From CAUPWF01 sp036656615 (lineage in GTDB: Bacteria > Bacillota > Clostridia > Lachnospirales > Lachnospiraceae): a stretch of DNA of 64,000 nucleotides. The stretch covers positions 124,001 to 188,000 of the forward strand of contig JAVXHY010000001.1 in the NCBI GenBank assembly GCA_036656615.1, in the 5' to 3' direction. Positions 58,794 to 64,000 of this stretch are shown one piece after another. The notes under the pieces were generated by a model. That model saw only the letters and a program-made list of their open reading frames with translations, searched no databases and was not told where the DNA came from. Positions within the stretch are counted from its first letter, which is position 1; each line of letters starts with the position of its first letter. Both the position numbers and the translations under genes were made by a program.

Positions 58794-61700
58794 TTTTTTT
58801 TAATATAAGGAATTCATAGATGGTTTGATATAAGAGTAATGGTTCAATAGGCTTAGCAAGATGTGTATTCATCCCCGCCTCCTTTGTTTCTTGAATATCC
58901 TCATCAAATGCATTGGCTGTCATTGCAATAATGGGAACTGTTTTTGCATCTGCCTTTTTCATTTGTCTAATTGATTTTGTAGCTGTAATACCATCCATTA
59001 CCGGCATACGAATATCCATAAGGATAGCATCATAATAGCCCACTTCTTTTTGAGCAAATATTTCAATGGCTTGAAGACCATTTTCGGCTACATCAACCTG
59101 CAAATGTTTGGCATTTAAAAGTTTTTTTGCAACCTCAATATTCAACTGATGATCCTCCACAAGTAAAAGTCTTTTACCTGTAAAATCATATTCTTGTGGA
59201 ATAATTGGCTTTGAACTTAAATCCTTCTCATTGTATATTTTCTCAAATGCGGTGATTAGAGCGGATCGAAACAAGGGTTTTGAAATAAGCATATTAACGC
59301 CTGCCTCTTTTGCCTTTTTTTCAATAATTGCCCAATCATAAGCAGTCATAATAACAATGGTAACATCTGGTCCCACGATCTTACGAATTTCACGTGTTGT
59401 TTCAATGCCATCCATATCTGGCATCATCCAATCCACAAGAATCATATGGTAGGACTCTTTCTTTTTCCATTTTTCTTCTACAACTTTTACCGCTTGGGAA
59501 CCGGAAATTACATATTCTGCCTTCATATGCATATCACGCAATAATTGCTCTGTATGCTGACAAACCATCACATCATCATCTACAATCAGTACTTTAAATT
59601 TTTCAAGAAACATGTATGGTTTCACTTTAATAGCCTGCTTACTTTTTTTTGAAATTCCCAGCCTGACCTCAACTACAAATTCACTGCCTACACCTTCTAT
59701 ACTGTTGACTATGATTTTTCCACCCATTAAATCTACCAAGTTTCTGCAAATAGCAAGACCCAGTCCCGTTCCGGCATAAGGGGTGGTTGAACCACTGCGT
59801 TGCTGCTCAAATGGTTCGAAAATCTGAGGTAAAAATCCTTTATTAATTCCGATACCCGTATCATTTATTGTGAACTTCATGACTGCTTCGTTCTGACTGA
59901 TTGATTCTTGTTTAATGAGGAACTGCACTTTTCCACCCTTTGATGTGAATTTGATAGCATTTGCAATGATATTGACAAGTACTTGCTGCAGTTTCATCGA
60001 ATCGCCAAGATATGTTTCCTCGATAAAACTTGTTAGAATTGTATCAAATTCCACCCCTTTTTGTTGTGCCTGTCCACGACAAATTCCATCGATATCATTT
60101 ATAAATTTTTCAAAAGCAAATTCTTCATGACGAATAAGCATTTGTCCACTTTCAATTCTAGACATATCCAATACATCATTAATAAGCGAAAGCAAAAATC
60201 GTGCCGAAATACCCACCTTTGACAGATATTCCGATACTTGTGTTGAATCATTCAAGCAATTGGATGCCAAAGCAGACATGCCAATGATAGCATTCATAGG
60301 AGTTCTGATCTCATGACTCATGCGAGAAAGAAACTCTGATTTTGCCTTGCTTGCCTGCTGGGCTGCCAATAATGCATCCCCTAATATCTGATTTTTTTGC
60401 TGTTCCTCATCATAAATGGCTGTAATATCACTTCTAGTCAAAATAACTTTTTTATGGAGCTTATCAAGGTACAAAAACTGTAGTTTTTTACGGCTTATGC
60501 TTCCATTTGCTTCGCGGACACGAGTATAAACAATATAAGTATCTTGTTTTTCCAGATGTTCAAAAATACTCTTGCAAGACATCTCTCGAATATTTTTTTC
60601 CACTTCCTCTTCTACTATATATTTTCTAGCATAATCTTCCACTTCTTGTTCATAGTCATCCGCATAAAATGATGGAAGTGAAGTTCTACCTGTTTTCTGT
60701 GCAAATAAAGTATAAGATTCTCTTATAAAGTCCAGCAATGCTAAGTAATCATAATCCATTTCTACCACTGCATCTACAAGTTCCTTGGATAGTTTTTTCT
60801 GGTCAATATCAGTTGCATAAATATAAGCTTCCACATCACTGTTTTGAGGATTTAGAAACATGTCAATTTCCACCTTAATCCAAAGAATCTTTCCCTCTCC
60901 ATAGTTGACATAAGATTCCTTTGTAAGACTTGTTTTTCCTTCCCGATAACTTTGAAGCAGATTTTCACGATTGAACTCTTGTTTGTATTGTTCCAAATCA
61001 CTATGATCCATATGGGTTGCATATTCCCGTTCAAAAAAATCATCCACGGTCCCATTGCCCTGGAAACTTAGAATCGTTGGATTGTTACTTTGACCATCCT
61101 CACAAATATTTTTTGTTAAGTTCATTTTATAAGAACCAATAACATCCTTATTGTGTATTTTTCTCCATTTGATTTCTTCATTATAGCGTTCTTCCAATCG
61201 AATGCGCTCTGTAATATCAATTGCTGTTCCAATTGCCTCAATTGGTTTTCCATCCTCATCAAAAATAGTGGTATAAGAAGTTTCATACCACCACCATATG
61301 TTATATTCTTCGTCCCACCAGCGCCCCATACTTGTAACTGTTTTTTCACCATCATAAATTCGATCCAACATGTCAAAATAAGCCTGAGCATCATCTGGAT
61401 GTAATACACTTCCATTCTCGGTTAAAAATTCTGGTATATGAGGTATGGTGGTAAGGCTGTCAAATAGTTTGATATGACTTGCATTATTAAGGTCGTAAAT
61501 GGTTTTATTTGCAAGGTTAAGCATCCAAATAGTAACTCCACACTGCTTTGCTGCCTGTGCATAATTTTCAGCCAGACTTTTATATGCAGTGATGTTTTCA
61601 GCAATACCGGTTGCTTTCACCGGTTTCCCTGCTTCATCATATTCTGTATAGTAATGGATTTTCTTCCAGATAGGAATCCCTTGCTCAATCACAAGTATTT

Positions 61701-61989
61701 CGCTTATAATTTCTGCTTCTCCCTGCTTGATTTGTTGGTGCATTTGCAGCCAATTCTCTATACTTTTCTTATGAATAAGACCCATATCAATTAAACGTTG
61801 GGGAAAATCACCCCAGTATTGCGAACATCCAAGCTCCGCCATAGCATTTAAACCCGAAACAGCGCTGTCATCCATTGGATTATATATCCAATATTGAATA
61901 CCACAATATTTTAACACTGTGATTGGCATATCCATTATTTGGTCTTTATTATTTTGCTTGTTTTCATAATCTGGATTTATTTTATTCAT
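58771..61989 (-). CDS. Hybrid sensor histidine kinase with two receiver domains
   Basis: A 1072-residue phosphorelay protein with no clear membrane segment. PAS-like sensor regions occupy about 25-140 and 150-265, with a third divergent one at about 280-400 and more sensory sequence to 540. The HisKA domain has SHEIRTPMNAIIG (His559). The ATPase domain has the N box NIIANAIKF (673-681), DTGIGI (710-715) and GTGLGL (740-745). Two receivers follow with phospho-Asp in LVDWMMPDMDG (Asp853) and LMDIRMPVMDG (Asp992). Its ATG overlaps the stop of the upstream GGDEF/EAL gene by 8 bases, so the two are coupled. Output is not evident; the second receiver might pass phosphate elsewhere. Confidence 0.94.
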   Translation of the reverse strand: MNKINPDYENKQNNKDQIMDMPITVLKYCGIQYWIYNPMDDSAVSGLNAMAELGCSQYWGDFPQRLIDMGLIHKKSIENWLQMHQQIKQGEAEIISEILVIEQGIPIWKKIHYYTEYDEAGKPVKATGIAENITAYKSLAENYAQAAKQCGVTIWMLNLANKTIYDLNNASHIKLFDSLTTIPHIPEFLTENGSVLHPDDAQAYFDMLDRIYDGEKTVTSMGRWWDEEYNIWWWYETSYTTIFDEDGKPIEAIGTAIDITERIRLEERYNEEIKWRKIHNKDVIGSYKMNLTKNICEDGQSNNPTILSFQGNGTVDDFFEREYATHMDHSDLEQYKQEFNRENLLQSYREGKTSLTKESYVNYGEGKILWIKVEIDMFLNPQNSDVEAYIYATDIDQKKLSKELVDAVVEMDYDYLALLDFIRESYTLFAQKTGRTSLPSFYADDYEQEVEDYARKYIVEEEVEKNIREMSCKSIFEHLEKQDTYIVYTRVREANGSISRKKLQFLYLDKLHKKVILTRSDITAIYDEEQQKNQILGDALLAAQQASKAKSEFLSRMSHEIRTPMNAIIGMSALASNCLNDSTQVSEYLSKVGISARFLLSLINDVLDMSRIESGQMLIRHEEFAFEKFINDIDGICRGQAQQKGVEFDTILTSFIEETYLGDSMKLQQVLVNIIANAIKFTSKGGKVQFLIKQESISQNEAVMKFTINDTGIGINKGFLPQIFEPFEQQRSGSTTPYAGTGLGLAICRNLVDLMGGKIIVNSIEGVGSEFVVEVRLGISKKSKQAIKVKPYMFLEKFKVLIVDDDVMVCQHTEQLLRDMHMKAEYVISGSQAVKVVEEKWKKKESYHMILVDWMMPDMDGIETTREIRKIVGPDVTIVIMTAYDWAIIEKKAKEAGVNMLISKPLFRSALITAFEKIYNEKDLSSKPIIPQEYDFTGKRLLLVEDHQLNIEVAKKLLNAKHLQVDVAENGLQAIEIFAQKEVGYYDAILMDIRMPVMDGITATKSIRQMKKADAKTVPIIAMTANAFDEDIQETKEAGMNTHLAKPIEPLLLYQTIYEFLILKKIDNTIKE

Positions 61990-64000
61990 GATCTATGACC
62001 CTTTCATAGTATGTATTTAGGTTATCCACTTGTGTCACATCCACCGCTACCTCCAGGTGAACAATAATTCCATTTCGATTGACTGTTTTACCTCTTAATA
62101 GGAATAGCTGTGATGTATTCGGCACTTGAAACAAACGTGTGTACACCTTATCCTCTGATAATTTGGATAAAGGGCAAAACTCACAAGGTGAAGTCTTATG
62201 CATAATAACATCGTAGCATTTCTTTCCTTTACACTCTTCCAGGGTAACACCTGCAAATTTACAAAGACTATGATTGGCATAAATCAACTCATATGTTTCC
62301 TGATCACAAGCATAAACACTGTCATTGATTGTATTGAGAACACTGTCTGAGTCATTAATCCATTTTTCAATTGAATTAGCTGCCGATTCTACTCCATAGA
62401 CAGAAACCATATTTTTACCACGACATTTCACACTGTATAATGCCTTATCTGCATTTTTATATAATGCTTCAAAAGAATGAATTTGTTGATTAGATATTGC
62501 AGCACCAACAGAACAAGTAATTTTTTCATTACTTCCCTCTATCTTTATTTCTGAAATACATTCACATATCTGATATGCCTGTTCCTCAACTACCTCCACA
62601 TCTTGAATATTTCCCTTAAATACCGCAAATTCATCCCCACCCATACGCACAATTAATTCGTCTCCCTTGAAATGCATACGTAATTTATCTGCTACCGCAC
62701 AAATAACTTTATCGCCGTAATCATGTCCAAAGATATCATTTATCTGTTTGAAATTATCAATATCAAGCATAAACATGACCATAGTTCCTGTTGTATGCTC
62801 TAACCACTGTGAGACCATCTCCTGCGCACTTATGCGATTGAGTAATCCTGTCATAATATCGGTCTTAATCTGTGCAGACATTTCATTGTATTCTCTTACC
62901 ATTTCCTTAAAACGATCCGTCGCATCCAGTACATTGCTTATACGACGTGTAACTACCGCTGGAATAAATGGTTTAATAATATAATCATTGGCCCCCAGTG
63001 AAAACGTACTGCTCTGTAATTCTGAACTGTCATCCCCTGTAATCATAATAACTGGAATAACATCTAACTCTAGCGTTTTTTTCCTATATCTTAAAAATTC
63101 TTTGCCATTCATAACAGGCATATTAATATCAAGCAAAATAAGGTCAATTTGATTTGGATTATCTTGTATGATTTGAATTGCTTCCTCTCCATTTTGTGCT
63201 TCTAAAAAAAGATATTTATTCTGAAGAATTTTCTTTAAAATAACACGATTAATTCCCACATCATCCACAATTAGTATTGTTTGAACACTATGTCTCTCTG
63301 CGATCCATGAATCTCTATATTTTTGGAGTTCTATATCGACTTGTTTATGTATGGTAATATCAGTAAGTTCACCTATAATAATATACTTATTACTTACTGA
63401 TGAAGCATATTTTAACTTTACATGCAGCCATATAGGTTCTTTTCCTATTCTCTGACGCACATATTCACATTCAGAAGCTCCCTTTGTTCCTACACATATG
63501 CGAAAGCAATTTAATAATGCTGCACGGTATTCTTTTTCTATTAAACTTAAAACATTGGGTGCTTTTGCCAACATATCTTCGTGGCCAAGCAGTGCATAAT
63601 AAGCCTCGTTTACACGTATGATTTCTATTTTATCATCCATGAATTCATAAATAGCAGCAGCCTGTAAGGCATTATAAAACAAAGACTTCATTTCTTCATT
63701 ATAGGCAAACAAATCATCATAATGAAAATCATCACGTTTTTGATCTATACGCATTTTCCCACTCACATAAAAATTGCTGCAAAGTTTTTCATAATCACTA
63801 ATTGTCATTGGTCGTGCAAAATAATATCCCTGAACATAATCACAGCCCACACTCCTTAAGAAGTCCACTTGTTCACCAGTTTCTGCCCCTTCCGCAATAA
63901 CCGGAATATTTAGCCACTTTGCCATTCGAATAACAGACGCGATAATATTTTCGCCCCTGCTTGGAATATCTGTTTTCGATAAAAATAACATATCGATCTT
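61982..64000 (-). CDS. EAL-PAS-REC-GGDEF-PAS signalling protein (partial, N-terminus outside)
   Basis: The gene continues past the right edge; 672 residues are visible and the frame is open to the edge. In order (numbered from the first visible Met): the end of an EAL phosphodiesterase domain (1-75; KIDMLFLSKTDIPSRGENIIASVI, VIAEGAET, VQGYYFARP), a PAS domain (about 100-215), a receiver (about 238-355; DDVGINRV, Asp288 in LLDINMP, Lys340), a GGDEF domain (RMGGDEF, 449-455) and a second PAS (about 535-650) with a Cys cluster KCYDVIMHKTSPCEFCPL. The active GGDEF motif is intact; no clear RxxD inhibitory site precedes it. It may both make and break c-di-GMP. Confidence 0.92.
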   Translation of the reverse strand, partial: KIDMLFLSKTDIPSRGENIIASVIRMAKWLNIPVIAEGAETGEQVDFLRSVGCDYVQGYYFARPMTISDYEKLCSNFYVSGKMRIDQKRDDFHYDDLFAYNEEMKSLFYNALQAAAIYEFMDDKIEIIRVNEAYYALLGHEDMLAKAPNVLSLIEKEYRAALLNCFRICVGTKGASECEYVRQRIGKEPIWLHVKLKYASSVSNKYIIIGELTDITIHKQVDIELQKYRDSWIAERHSVQTILIVDDVGINRVILKKILQNKYLFLEAQNGEEAIQIIQDNPNQIDLILLDINMPVMNGKEFLRYRKKTLELDVIPVIMITGDDSSELQSSTFSLGANDYIIKPFIPAVVTRRISNVLDATDRFKEMVREYNEMSAQIKTDIMTGLLNRISAQEMVSQWLEHTTGTMVMFMLDIDNFKQINDIFGHDYGDKVICAVADKLRMHFKGDELIVRMGGDEFAVFKGNIQDVEVVEEQAYQICECISEIKIEGSNEKITCSVGAAISNQQIHSFEALYKNADKALYSVKCRGKNMVSVYGVESAANSIEKWINDSDSVLNTINDSVYACDQETYELIYANHSLCKFAGVTLEECKGKKCYDVIMHKTSPCEFCPLSKLSEDKVYTRLFQVPNTSQLFLLRGKTVNRNGIIVHLEVAVDVTQVDNLNTYYERVIDHE

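Overview
The window is AT-rich, gene-dense chromosomal DNA from a low-GC Gram-positive anaerobe, most likely a Clostridia member of the Lachnospiraceae type. Supporting signs are AAGGAGG-like ribosome binding sites, consensus sigma-A promoters, HPr kinase, class III fructose-bisphosphatase, long-form HPF, a cofactor-independent phosphoglycerate-mutase relative beside aspartokinase, an EFR1-type ferredoxin and a tandem-OB SSB-like protein. This placement is inferred from gene content; no rRNA is present. I see no tRNA, rRNA, CRISPR array, prophage or insertion sequence. No gene-free stretch exceeds about 280 bases.

Layout. 1-2.4 kb: hydantoinase/oxoprolinase subunits (hyuA, start of hyuB). 2.4-4.5 kb: GntR-regulated ABC exporter. 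4.6-5.2 kb: deoC. 5.3-12.7 kb: a protein quality-control run (tig-clpP-clpX-lon-engB-AI-2E-family permease). 12.8-14.6 kb: lipoprotein, DJ-1/PfpI protein and a divergent XRE regulator. 14.6-18.6 kb: prfB (with programmed +1 frameshift), an ACT-domain protein, an ApgM-type protein likely acting as homoserine kinase, and aspartokinase. 18.7-27.2 kb: secA, a eukaryotic-type HisA, a small lipoprotein, fbp, dapB, dapA and an SSB-like protein. 27.4-31.7 kb: typA, a 2-hydroxyacid-dehydrogenase-like protein, hpf and a YigZ protein. 31.8-41.8 kb: a class A PBP, glucokinase, hprK, uvrC, ftsH and a DUF1846 protein. 41.9-46.4 kb: MarR plus a heterodimeric ABC multidrug exporter. 46.6-53.2 kb: a tight five-gene peptide/pyroglutamate operon (M14 peptidase, DUF969, DUF979, M29-like peptidase, pcp) with a divergent TetR regulator. 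54-58.5 kb: secreted papain-like peptidase, EFR1 ferredoxin and a PadR-controlled membrane protein. 58.6-64 kb: a tiny Fur-boxed FeoB-associated protein and an overlapping pair of c-di-GMP/phosphorelay signalling giants.

How genes work together. Aspartate-family synthesis is spread over two loci (aspartokinase plus putative homoserine kinase; dapA and dapB). Carbon control and glycolytic flux are represented by glk, hprK and fbp. The five-gene peptidase operon reads as intracellular peptide breakdown with release and transport of 5-oxoproline; hyuAB could in principle act on a similar lactam, but that link is speculative.

The most interesting readable signals are regulatory: a PadR promoter whose 17-bp spacer holds the operator, a 46-residue Cys-rich gene with a Fur box whose promoter begins inside the preceding kinase gene, a structured typA leader, and operator-like palindromes at deoC, dapA, secA, hyuA, marR and the M14 operon. 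No wholly new multi-gene system can be claimed from sequence alone; the pyroglutamate operon and the two-protein signalling module are the best candidates for functional work.
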